DNA from: SIG598 sp045580875
Lineage (GTDB): Bacteria > Bacillota > Clostridia > Oscillospirales > Acutalibacteraceae
Length of the DNA: 64,000 nucleotides
Reading direction: 5' to 3'
Assembly (NCBI GenBank): GCA_045580875.1
Contig: JAZNOP010000117.1
Location: 1 to 64,000 of the forward strand
The notes under the pieces were generated by a model. That model was given only the letters and a program-made list of their open reading frames with translations. It had not been told where the DNA came from and searched no databases. The translations under genes were made by a program, and so were the position numbers. Positions within the stretch are counted from its first letter, which is position 1, and each line of letters starts with the position of its first letter. Below are positions 53,538-61,543 of the stretch, in pieces.

Positions 53538-53867
53538 TTACTCTGCTGCGGGTGCTTCTGCTGCGTCCTCATCCTTGCGGATGATGATGTGGCGGAGAAC
53601 ACCGTCGGTGATGTTGTAAACACGATCGAGCTCTGCAGTGAAATCGTGGGGAGCGGTGAAGTTGAAGAGAACATAATAGCCTTCGCTCTGCTTCTGTACG
53701 AGGTAAGCGAGCTTGCGAACGCCCCACTCGTCAACACTCTCCAGAGTACCGTTAGCCTCGATCAAGCTCTTGAACTTGCCGATAACGCTCTGGATTTCCT
53801 CCTCGCTGAGCTTGCAGGAAACAACCAGAATGGACTCATAGGAATTGGTCAGGATCTCAGTAGACAT
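53538..53867 (-). CDS. rpsF: 30S ribosomal protein S6
   Basis: A 109-residue ribosomal protein. TNSYESILVVSCKLSEEEIQ, WGVRKLAYLVQKQSEGYYVLF and DGVLRHIIIRKDE mark S6, with an acidic C-terminal tail. The start is ATG at 53867 behind AAGGAGG. It heads the rpsF-ssb-rpsR operon, which has a near-consensus promoter and a structured leader. Confidence 0.96.
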   Translation of the reverse strand: MSTEILTNSYESILVVSCKLSEEEIQSVIGKFKSLIEANGTLESVDEWGVRKLAYLVQKQSEGYYVLFNFTAPHDFTAELDRVYNITDGVLRHIIIRKDEDAAEAPAAE

Positions 53868-53880
53868 TATTTGCACCTCC

Positions 53881-53956
53881 TTCTGGACTTATGGCCACTA
53901 TTGTGGCAAGGATACGGCGCGAAATGCGCGCCGGGTCACACGCATATGCGCGTAAC
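53881..53956 (-). promoter_or_regulatory. Structured 5' leader of rpsF, candidate S6:S18 autoregulatory RNA
   Basis: On the minus strand the leader can form a 10-bp hairpin at about 53935-53956, a GC-rich stem 53915-53921 with 53927-53933, and a short stem GCCAC / GTGGC nearer the start codon. S6:S18-binding leaders are known before rpsF in many bacteria. The match to that RNA family is inferred from position and structure only. Confidence 0.4.
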
Positions 53957-53962
53957 AAATGA

Positions 53963-53991
53963 ATTATAACAGCATCTTGGGCTGCAGTCAA
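53963..53991 (-). promoter_or_regulatory. Promoter of rpsF-ssb-rpsR
   Basis: On the minus strand TTGACT (53986-53991) and TATAAT (53963-53968) are 17 bases apart, about 100 bases before the rpsF start. Confidence 0.85.
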
Positions 53992-54176
53992 CATATTTTT
54001 TTCAATATTTTCAGCAAAACGATAAAGTGAACACATTGGAACGCAGAGTTTACAGAGCGTATAATGCCGGTTTATGCTTTATCACGAAATAAAATGCAAA
54101 TCAGAAATTTATTTTGTAACCGACTCCGTTTTGTAATTTGCTTATGTAAACAAATGTATAAAATGCAGCTCGATGC

Positions 54177-54430
54177 TTTTCCACTTTACTCACCGAGTTT
54201 TCCACAATACAAGGCGAAAGAGCCTGTAATTACCGTAGCAAAACTGTGGAAAACTCCGTGGAAAACGTGAATAACTAAATGTATATACACTGCAGGTATG
54301 TGCATATTCGCAAATTACGTTCAGTATAGGTTGTTGAATATGCACAAAAAACGTGAACAATCTTTTACTTGACAGCCTGAATGCCGCAGTTAAGCCATTT
54401 AGTGAAAAAGTGAGTTTCTTTAGTGGAAAA
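54177..54430. promoter_or_regulatory. Cluster of DnaA-box-like sites in a 0.6 kb non-coding region
   Basis: TTTTCCAC-type 9-mers occur at 54177-54185 (TTTTCCACT, plus), 54198-54206 (TTTTCCACA, plus), 54245-54253 (TGTGGAAAA, minus), 54257-54265 (CGTGGAAAA, minus) and 54422-54430 (AGTGGAAAA, minus). Four of them fall within 90 bases, in an inward-facing pair-of-pairs. The rest of 53992-54471 is AT-rich with no gene. Whether this is an origin, a DnaA-titration site or a regulatory site cannot be decided here. dnaA and dnaN are not in the window. Confidence 0.5.
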
Positions 54431-54471
54431 ATTATTAAGAAAGTTTTAACGCGAGGCAGAATTGAAGCTGA

Positions 54472-57087
54472 TCAGCTGTTGGAGAATTCAACACCGGTGT
54501 AGAAATTGCGGAGTATCCACAGGTGGTCGTAGCCTTGTTTTGCGTATTCATTTGCGGCAGACTGGCTCATTCCGACACCGCTGCCGTACCCGTAGCTGGT
54601 AAATACAAATTTGTCGCCGTCAGCATCATATTCTATTGTAAAGCACGGAGAGCGCAGACAGGTGTAGCCGAGTATGCTCAGATGGAGCGTATTTCCTCTG
54701 AAACTGTGACCGCCTACAGTAACCTCCGTAACATATAAACCGTTGGGGTCACGCTCAATGATGTGGAACCATTCGTTTTTATCTGCAATTGCTGTGAGAT
54801 CAATGCCTTTTTTCTCAAGTACACGGCGGGCGACCTCTGTGGAGGTAAGCTCCTTTACAGTGCAGTAGCCGCTTACAGTTTCGTCGATGCTGCAGTCAAC
54901 AGATACAAGATAGGAAAGCTCAGAGCCGTTGATATCACTGTTATCTGCTGTGCGACCGGCGGAAATCGGGAAATACGGGGTGTAAGGTACAGTGCCTTTA
55001 TAGGTCATATATATACCTGCAACGGCATTTGCAGCCGCAAGCGCTTTCTCCCCGGGAGTCTTTGTTGAGAAGCTGGGTGCTTTTGCGCTTCCGCCGCTGT
55101 AGAGATAGAATGTGTAAGCAGCGATAGCCTGTGCCTTGAGTGCTTCAGGCTCAAAATCAGAGCCCATTTCAGCTTCAACGATCATTGCGAGAACTTCTGC
55201 GGCAGGTCCGGTAATGACCTTTCCTCCGGCGGTTATGCGCATATCCGGCAGTATTGCTGCAGAAGAGAGCGTGGTGGCTGCTGTGGTGGGAGAAGATGTA
55301 CCGCTCAGGTCTGCAGTAGTGGTTGTCGTTACTGCAAGGCTTTCGTATACATATACCCTGTCACCGTTTTCGTCTGTTATGATTGGTGCGGTAATAGTAT
55401 CACGCGAGGTTGAAAACTCCGGTCCGGGAATGCTTGGAGTCTGAGCACCGTTAAGTTGATACCAGATGTCAGGCATGATTACCTGTTCGTTTGTGTGTAT
55501 GCTTATCTTCTTTGGCGGATTATCCTCGTCAGCGCGCAGTTTTCTCGCACAGACAATAAGTCTGGCGCCGGAAAATTCATCATGGTCGGTAACCAGAGTA
55601 AGAATATCATCGGTCGGGAATACCTGTGTTTCAGTGTAGAAAAGACTTCGTATATACAGGTTGTGAAGATGGACCTCGCGCGAATCCTGACCGGTGAACA
55701 GTGTGTTGGTGTAGTTGAAATCACTGACAGTGTTCTGACTGACTATGCAGACGGAGAATATCTGCCATGTGGATTCGTTGAAGAGGGTGTCCATCTGAAT
55801 GATGGGGTGCCGCGAAAGAAAATCGGCGTTGGTGTAGTTTTTGAGCTGAGCAAACATCGAGCCATCTGCGGGCGATTTTCCGTATACGATCAGATTGCTG
55901 TTTGATGAGCCGAATTTGATGGTGTTCGATGAATCGAAATAGAGTGTGCCGCGGCTGTCAGCATTGCCGTAGAAGTCGAGCTCGGCATATTTGTCAATAT
56001 CACTTCCTGAGGTCTGAACTATCGGCAGTGATAGATCAGTTCCGGGGATAGAGAGAAATCCGCGGGTGTCAGGATTTTTTTCATACAGCTGAGCAAACTG
56101 CGGCAGAGCGAATTGCGGCAGAATGCTGTTATTGCCTTCATCGGTGTAAAGCCGGGCAAGCTCGGACTGATAGGGCGCATCAGCAGCCAGAAGTCCGGAT
56201 TCGTAATGGAATATGGCAATATAGCACGATGCGCCGATTACTGCCAGCATCATTACTATAATCAGTATCCTCATGGGAAGTCCACTGCGGCGTGAAGGCG
56301 GTACAGGCGCAGGATTGATATCAATCTGAGGCTGCTGCCGGTGCGGAGTCTGTCCGTGCGCAGAACGGACAGTATTTACGCTGCTGTCGACCGACCTTGC
56401 AGGCGCGCTGAAGCGGTTTGTTTCCTTCGGCTCGCTGTATGATACATCACGTGCGAGACGTGCCTTGAGCTGCATTTCAGTAAGCTCTTCGTCCGGTCTG
56501 ACGGCAGCTGCGCGGTGTTTTGCGGCTGCTTTCTCTATGTAAGCCGGAAGAGCCGGCTCCTCAGGCTTTTCCTTGACCGGTGTTTCCTCTGCTGCGGAAA
56601 CATCATCGGAGCGTCCGAGGAGAGAAGGAATATAGCTGCACATCATGGAGATTATGTCCATCTGCTCACGCTCCATCCACGGGAGAAGCAGCAGGGTTTT
56701 GGTACCGGCAGTCAGCATCATTCCTTCGGGTCCGCCGTGTGCAGAGGGAAACAGTACAGCGCTTTCGAAGGTTGGCATTACTTTGCCGCGCAGCGTGTCA
56801 TATATATAATGAGAGCGGCTCTGGTCATCTTCCTCAAGCCGGAGCGCCAGACAATGTGAGAGAATAGTAACAATATTCTCATCTTCGCGTCTGATGTCCA
56901 TGCCGCCGACAATGACAGTAATGTCGGAGTTTTTTATCGCCTCAGCAAGAAGCGCAGGAACGATTGTCGGATTGATGGTCGTATTTTCAGAAACAATAAC
57001 AGCATCAAGAATGCCCAGCAGTTCGCCAAGACGTGAGTGGAGCTCGCTGTCAGAACGGGCTCTGTACCATATCAATGAAGCGTCCAT
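54472..57087 (-). CDS. Fusion protein: MoCF-like domain, membrane helix, non-catalytic sortase B fold, SpoIID-like domain
   Basis: An 871-residue protein. Residues 20-155 resemble a worn MoCF/CinA N-terminal domain (SDITVIVGGMDIRREDENI). A disordered linker leads to one membrane helix (272-294). Residues 335-520 form a class B sortase fold, but the His position reads VYGK404 and the Cys position LTLVTD501, so transpeptidase activity should be lost. Residues 611-865 resemble SpoIID, with Glu640 in VEAEMG and EALKAQAIAAYTF, and GYGSGVGMSQSAANEYA at the end. The start is ATG at 57087 behind GAGGTGAAG. Confidence 0.82.
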   Translation of the reverse strand: MDASLIWYRARSDSELHSRLGELLGILDAVIVSENTTINPTIVPALLAEAIKNSDITVIVGGMDIRREDENIVTILSHCLALRLEEDDQSRSHYIYDTLRGKVMPTFESAVLFPSAHGGPEGMMLTAGTKTLLLLPWMEREQMDIISMMCSYIPSLLGRSDDVSAAEETPVKEKPEEPALPAYIEKAAAKHRAAAVRPDEELTEMQLKARLARDVSYSEPKETNRFSAPARSVDSSVNTVRSAHGQTPHRQQPQIDINPAPVPPSRRSGLPMRILIIVMMLAVIGASCYIAIFHYESGLLAADAPYQSELARLYTDEGNNSILPQFALPQFAQLYEKNPDTRGFLSIPGTDLSLPIVQTSGSDIDKYAELDFYGNADSRGTLYFDSSNTIKFGSSNSNLIVYGKSPADGSMFAQLKNYTNADFLSRHPIIQMDTLFNESTWQIFSVCIVSQNTVSDFNYTNTLFTGQDSREVHLHNLYIRSLFYTETQVFPTDDILTLVTDHDEFSGARLIVCARKLRADEDNPPKKISIHTNEQVIMPDIWYQLNGAQTPSIPGPEFSTSRDTITAPIITDENGDRVYVYESLAVTTTTTADLSGTSSPTTAATTLSSAAILPDMRITAGGKVITGPAAEVLAMIVEAEMGSDFEPEALKAQAIAAYTFYLYSGGSAKAPSFSTKTPGEKALAAANAVAGIYMTYKGTVPYTPYFPISAGRTADNSDINGSELSYLVSVDCSIDETVSGYCTVKELTSTEVARRVLEKKGIDLTAIADKNEWFHIIERDPNGLYVTEVTVGGHSFRGNTLHLSILGYTCLRSPCFTIEYDADGDKFVFTSYGYGSGVGMSQSAANEYAKQGYDHLWILRNFYTGVEFSNS

Positions 57088-57164
57088 TGGCTTCACCTCG
57101 CTTGCAGTAATAAATAATCAGAGAAAATTAAAAGTCAGAAAATCTGAGCGAAACAGTTGCCGGC

Positions 57165-57671
57165 TCAGCGCAGAATGGTGTATATGCATACATCGTGAGT
57201 CACTCCGCTGAGTACAGCTGCCTTCTTCATTGTGCATTCAAGTTCAAAACCGCAGTTGTTGAGCACGCATCTGGCGGCAGTATTATCGGCAAACGGATAA
57301 GCGCTGATGCGGATAATTCCTTCATAGCGCTTGTAAACCTCGTCGATAAACTCTCTCAAAGCATTGGTCATTACTCCGTTGTGCTCATACTCTGCGGATA
57401 CCCAGAAGGTGACATGAGCGCTGTGGGCATAGACCCCGCTGTTTATCGCAAGATGGATTCCACCGCAAAGCTTGTCATCAATAATTATTGCGCGGCTGAA
57501 TTCTTTTTCATCATCGCAGCACAGCCTTGCGTTTATGAATGAAGCGGCTCCGTCCTCCGAAAAAGGAAGAACGAAGATATCGTCTGCCATTTTATCAGTG
57601 TTAACGTTTCCGGAGACTGACTGCAGCTGTGCAGTATACTTTTCCTTCCAGCGTTTAAGTTCGTATTTCAA
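57165..57671 (-). CDS. GNAT family N-acetyltransferase
   Basis: A 168-residue acetyltransferase. FSRAIIIDDKLCGGIHLAI and AHVTFWVSAEYEHNGVMTNALREFI give the central strands and the CoA-binding turn (altered from Q/R-x-x-G). ISAYPFADNTAARCVLNNCGFELE is the typical C-terminal motif. Its substrate is unknown. The start is TTG at 57671 behind GGAGGG. It lies between the two sortase-fold genes on the same strand, 77 bases upstream of the second. Confidence 0.78.
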   Translation of the reverse strand: MKYELKRWKEKYTAQLQSVSGNVNTDKMADDIFVLPFSEDGAASFINARLCCDDEKEFSRAIIIDDKLCGGIHLAINSGVYAHSAHVTFWVSAEYEHNGVMTNALREFIDEVYKRYEGIIRISAYPFADNTAARCVLNNCGFELECTMKKAAVLSGVTHDVCIYTILR

Positions 57672-57709
57672 AATAAAATCCCTCCGCAGAGAATATATAT
57701 AATAAGTAT

Positions 57710-57738
57710 AAAGGGACGAGCGGTGTGCTCGCCCCTTT
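57710..57738 (-). terminator. Terminator after the CinA-sortase gene
   Basis: A 12-bp stem with one wobble (57710-57721 with 57727-57738), a 5-base loop and an AT-rich tail on the minus strand. It separates the CinA-sortase transcript from the acetyltransferase unit. Confidence 0.75.
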
Positions 57739-57762
57739 GCTGTTTACCGGTTTGTTCTGTGA

Positions 57763-60252
57763 TTATGAGCCCCAAACATCGGGCATGAGGGGGTTGGAAG
57801 CGATTGTCGCAGAGGAAACGTCGATTGAAGACTCGTTGTTTCTTACGCGGCGGGCAACAATGACAGTTCTGAATTCGTCATATTCGTAAGAACAGGTCGA
57901 AAGGGTAAGCAGAACGTCGTTTGCATTGACGTCAATGCAGCTGTATGTGTCGATAATGGATCGGGCGCGTACCTCTGCAATGTAGTTGTCGAAGTCCTGA
58001 TCATTCTCGAAGTTTGCACGAATGAAGGGGAAGGGCTCACCGTGCTTTGCGAGGGTGTTCAGCTTCATTACAGAGAAGATGACCCACTCAGCCTCATCAT
58101 ACTTTGTATCAAAGCGGATAACAGGATTCTGCTTGTAGAACTGCAGACCGCCCGACTTGAATGCATCGTATTTGAGCAGATTTGCGAACATGATGCCGCT
58201 GCGCATATGGTGACCGAAGAGGATAGTGTTGCGGGAAACAGTTCCGAGGTCAAATGCGCAGTCATAATAAGCGAAGATTGTACCGTTCTTGTCGTAGTTG
58301 CGGTAAATATCGCGGTGCAGATAATAGAACTCGTTGTGGGCATCGAAGTACTCGATGTCGTTCGGATACTTGACGACAGGATAGTCGATTACAGTGTTGG
58401 GTACGGTTATCCAGCCAACGATATCCTCGTTGAGCTTGAGAAGCGACTCAAAGGATTTGAGTGTACCGTCTTCCATTCGCTCAATTATCTGAACCTCAGA
58501 CTCCTCCTCGATGTCCATCGTCCATACGCCGTCAACTGTTGAGTTTACGGTTACAGTTTCGTGATTTTCGCGGAAGTCCTCGAAGTTTGCCTCAGCAAGC
58601 TGCGGCATGACAACAAGATTATAAAGCAGATAGCCGCCGCAGCAAAGCATGACAGCAAGAGATACAAAGAAGAGAACACGCTGAATTATATCGCCGACAG
58701 TACGCTTGCCTTTGCTGCCGGCTTTGGCAGTGCTGGCTGAAGCGGCGCTTCTTACCGCGCGTTTTGCCTCTTTTTTGGAAGGAGCGGAAGTATGTGCAGG
58801 TGCAGAACTGCGGTTAGGCGCAGGTGTGTAGGCGGAAGATGCCTGAGGCGTAGCAGACGGCATATTTGCAGTGTTGAGACCGAGAGATGCAACTGGTATT
58901 GACGAAGCTGCAAGCTTTACAGCCTGAGGAGAAAGCACAGTGGATTCGTCAAAGTAGGATTCACGCACACCCTCGCCGAGCGGCTCGCCGCCGGGCATGA
59001 GATAGGGCAGTGAGTTGATGTATGTTCTTACAAGGTTGAGCGCAGTGGTTGCGGCAACCTGACGGACATAGTCACGGTCCATGCCGGGCTTTTGAATAAG
59101 GGTCTTTCTTATCCAGACGTTTTCCTTGTCGGCAAGTGCAATGTATACAAGACCGACAGGCTTAAGCGGAGTGCCGCCGCCGGGGCCTGCGATACCGGTT
59201 GTAGAAACCGCAAGGGTACTGCCTGCGAGACGGCGCGCACCGACAGCCATAGCTGCAGCTGCTTCAGGGGAGACGGCGCCGTAACGCTGGATTATCTTTT
59301 CTGAAACGCCGAGTGTATCGGATTTCTTATTCGATGAATATGTAGCCGCACCAAGCTCGAAAACACGGGATGAACCCGGAATGTCGGTGATGCGTTTGGA
59401 GATAATGCCGGCGGTGCAGCTCTCTGCGGTGGAAAGAGTCATCTTTCTTTCCTTGAGCTCACGCACAACTATTTCCTCGATACCGCCGACGTTCATACCG
59501 TAGGCATCGTCGCCGAATATCTGAATTATCTGTCTGATGACAGGCGCTGCAGTATCACGCGACATCTGCTCAGTGCTGCTCTTGGCGGTAACACGGATTC
59601 GTACCTCACCGGTCATTTCAACGCACTTGACAGTAGGGTTTACGCTGTTGAGCAGATTGCCGAGACGCTCCTCAACGTCGTGAAGTGTCAGCTTGAGAGA
59701 GAATACGTTTATGACCTGAGAGAAGACAGCACCGTCGGTGAGCTGCTTGAGGTACTGTATAACGTATTTGTTGACCATCGGAGTCATCTCAACAGTTGAT
59801 GACGGCAGCATGATTATGCACTGACGGCTGCTTCGGATAGCACAGCCGGGGCACATTCCGTTTTCGTTCTTGAAAACGACCGAGCCCGCAGGCATATCAG
59901 CCATCGACATGATGACGTCGTTGAGCATGATACCGTTGTTGGCGCAGTATTCCTGTATTCGCATACGGCTGATTTCGTGCGGAACAAGGGTAATGCCGAG
60001 CGCATCACATACCGTCTGCTTTGTAATGTCCTCAAGATTGGGACCCATGCCGCCGACAAGCAGAATAATATCGCTTCGTGTCAGGGCAATGGAAAGCAGA
60101 TCGCGCAGACGCTGCGGGTCATAACCGGCAGTGTTTGAGCAATACACGTTGATATCGATATTGGCAAGCGCAGAGGCAAGAAACTGCTGACTGTTGCTTA
60201 TAGTATCGCCTATGAGTATCTCTGAACCAATATTGATGATTTCAGCATCCAT
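57763..60252 (-). CDS. Fusion protein: full CinA (MoCF plus NMN deamidase) joined by a membrane helix to a class B sortase
   Basis: An 829-residue protein. Residues 1-170 are the CinA MoCF/COG1058 domain (AEIINIGSEILIGD, VGGMGPNLEDITK). The CinA middle region follows to 250. Residues 258-415 are a PncC-type NMN deamidase (TAESCTAG, STTGIAGPGGGTPLKPVG). A Pro/Ala/Ser-rich linker (420-515) precedes one helix (about 523-549). Residues 600-802 are a class B sortase with His681 in LFGHH, Cys787 in LTLSTC and Arg795. N-in/C-out topology is inferred. ATG at 60252 follows TTGGAGTG. It lies after thiI. Confidence 0.88.
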   Translation of the reverse strand: MDAEIINIGSEILIGDTISNSQQFLASALANIDINVYCSNTAGYDPQRLRDLLSIALTRSDIILLVGGMGPNLEDITKQTVCDALGITLVPHEISRMRIQEYCANNGIMLNDVIMSMADMPAGSVVFKNENGMCPGCAIRSSRQCIIMLPSSTVEMTPMVNKYVIQYLKQLTDGAVFSQVINVFSLKLTLHDVEERLGNLLNSVNPTVKCVEMTGEVRIRVTAKSSTEQMSRDTAAPVIRQIIQIFGDDAYGMNVGGIEEIVVRELKERKMTLSTAESCTAGIISKRITDIPGSSRVFELGAATYSSNKKSDTLGVSEKIIQRYGAVSPEAAAAMAVGARRLAGSTLAVSTTGIAGPGGGTPLKPVGLVYIALADKENVWIRKTLIQKPGMDRDYVRQVAATTALNLVRTYINSLPYLMPGGEPLGEGVRESYFDESTVLSPQAVKLAASSIPVASLGLNTANMPSATPQASSAYTPAPNRSSAPAHTSAPSKKEAKRAVRSAASASTAKAGSKGKRTVGDIIQRVLFFVSLAVMLCCGGYLLYNLVVMPQLAEANFEDFRENHETVTVNSTVDGVWTMDIEEESEVQIIERMEDGTLKSFESLLKLNEDIVGWITVPNTVIDYPVVKYPNDIEYFDAHNEFYYLHRDIYRNYDKNGTIFAYYDCAFDLGTVSRNTILFGHHMRSGIMFANLLKYDAFKSGGLQFYKQNPVIRFDTKYDEAEWVIFSVMKLNTLAKHGEPFPFIRANFENDQDFDNYIAEVRARSIIDTYSCIDVNANDVLLTLSTCSYEYDEFRTVIVARRVRNNESSIDVSSATIASNPLMPDVWGS

Positions 60253-60281
60253 TAAGCTATCACTCCAATGCTTTCAGGTTT

Positions 60282-60324
60282 CCGGAACAGTGTCCGGTGG
60301 TCCGGCACAGATGTTATCTGTGCC
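60282..60324 (-). other. Tandem hairpins at the thiI stop codon
   Basis: Stem GGCACAGAT / ATCTGTGCC (60304-60312 with 60316-60324) holds part of the thiI stop codon in its loop. A second stem CCGGA / TCCGG (60282-60286 with 60293-60297) follows before the CinA-sortase ribosome site. They have no U-run and may modulate read-through or coupling between the two genes. Confidence 0.5.
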
Positions 60325-61495
60325 AGGGGGCAATCCATGTGTGACGGGCTTCAGCTGCAGCTTTTGCAATCAGCTGATCGATGTCGGTAAGTGCGCTTTC
60401 AGCTTCGAGAATCTGCTCCTCGGTAGGACGTGTGCGCGGGTGCTTCGGAGTGAAGACGGTGCAGCAGTCCTCGTAGGGCTGAATGGATATCTCGAAGGTG
60501 TCTATTTTTCTTGATATGCGGATTATTTCCTCTTTGTCCATACCGATAAGCGGACGGAGCACAGGCATGACAGCCGCAGCATCAGTGCAGCAGAGTGCAT
60601 CGAGCGTCTGGCTTGCCACCTGACCGAGACTTTCGCCGCTTATCAGAGCGTGACAGCCCTTTTCTCTGGCGATTATCTCAGCAACACGGATCATATAACG
60701 TCTCATGATGACGGTGAAAAGATCCTCAGGGCAGCAGTCGCGGATATGCTCCTGAATTTCGGTGAAGGGAACGACATAAAGGTTGATTGCGCCAGCCCAG
60801 TCGGATACCTTGCTGATAAGCTCGTGTACCTTCTGCTCAGCGCGCTCGCTTGTGTAGGGCGGGCTGGCAAAGTGAATGGCGGTAAGCTCAATGCCCCGCT
60901 TTGCCATCATCCATGCGGCAACAGGAGAATCTATGCCGCCGGATATCATAATAGCAGCCTTTCCGCCGGTACCGACAGGCAGACCGCCTGCGCCGGGGAG
61001 AGGATTGCCGTGAATGAATGTGCTGTGGTCTCTTACCTCAACCGATACGACCATTTCGGGATTGTGTACATCGACGGTCAGATGAGGGAATTTTTCGAGA
61101 AGATATTCGCCGACTCTGGCGGATATCTCAGGGCTTTTGAAAGGAAATGCCTTGTCAGAACGCTTGGACTCAACCTTGAAGGTGGAGATGCATTCGAGCT
61201 GGTCGGCAAGATATTCACCGGCGCAGCTGAGAATTGTATCCATGTCCTTTTTGCATTCGCAGGCTCTTGAGAGTGCGGCAATGCCGAAAACCCGGCTGAT
61301 CGCATCAACGTAAGCATCGATCGGTCCTTCGTTTTTCGGGCGGACACGAACGGTGGACTGTGAACGGAATATATCAACCTCGCCGAGAGTCTTGACCGCA
61401 CGGCGGATATTCTTGACCATTACCTGTTCGAAGGTGGAACGGTTGAGCCCCTTGAGAGCTAGCTCACCGTTTTTTATGAGTATTACCTCTGTCAA
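60314..61495 (-). CDS. thiI: tRNA 4-thiouridine sulfurtransferase ThiI (no rhodanese domain)
   Basis: A 393-residue enzyme that adenylates uridine 8 of tRNA and inserts sulfur; in many species it also serves thiazole synthesis. It has an N-terminal ferredoxin-like part, a THUMP domain (about 60-165) and the PP-loop SGGIDS (185-190). The C-terminal QPYEDCCTVF holds the conserved cysteine. The rhodanese extension of E. coli ThiI is absent, as usual in Firmicutes, so sulfur must come from a desulfurase, and one is encoded 48 bases upstream. TTG start at 61495 behind AAAGGA. Confidence 0.94.
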   Translation of the reverse strand: MTEVILIKNGELALKGLNRSTFEQVMVKNIRRAVKTLGEVDIFRSQSTVRVRPKNEGPIDAYVDAISRVFGIAALSRACECKKDMDTILSCAGEYLADQLECISTFKVESKRSDKAFPFKSPEISARVGEYLLEKFPHLTVDVHNPEMVVSVEVRDHSTFIHGNPLPGAGGLPVGTGGKAAIMISGGIDSPVAAWMMAKRGIELTAIHFASPPYTSERAEQKVHELISKVSDWAGAINLYVVPFTEIQEHIRDCCPEDLFTVIMRRYMIRVAEIIAREKGCHALISGESLGQVASQTLDALCCTDAAAVMPVLRPLIGMDKEEIIRISRKIDTFEISIQPYEDCCTVFTPKHPRTRPTEEQILEAESALTDIDQLIAKAAAEARHTWIAPWHR

Positions 61496-61543
61496 AATTT
61501 ATCAGATCCTTTTGGAGATTTAGTGTGTTGAAATTACTTGAAA

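Noticed and set aside
54177..54430. Calling the region the chromosomal origin outright
   Set aside because: dnaA, dnaN and rpmH are absent, and GC skew could not be computed. It is reported only as a cluster of DnaA-box-like sites.
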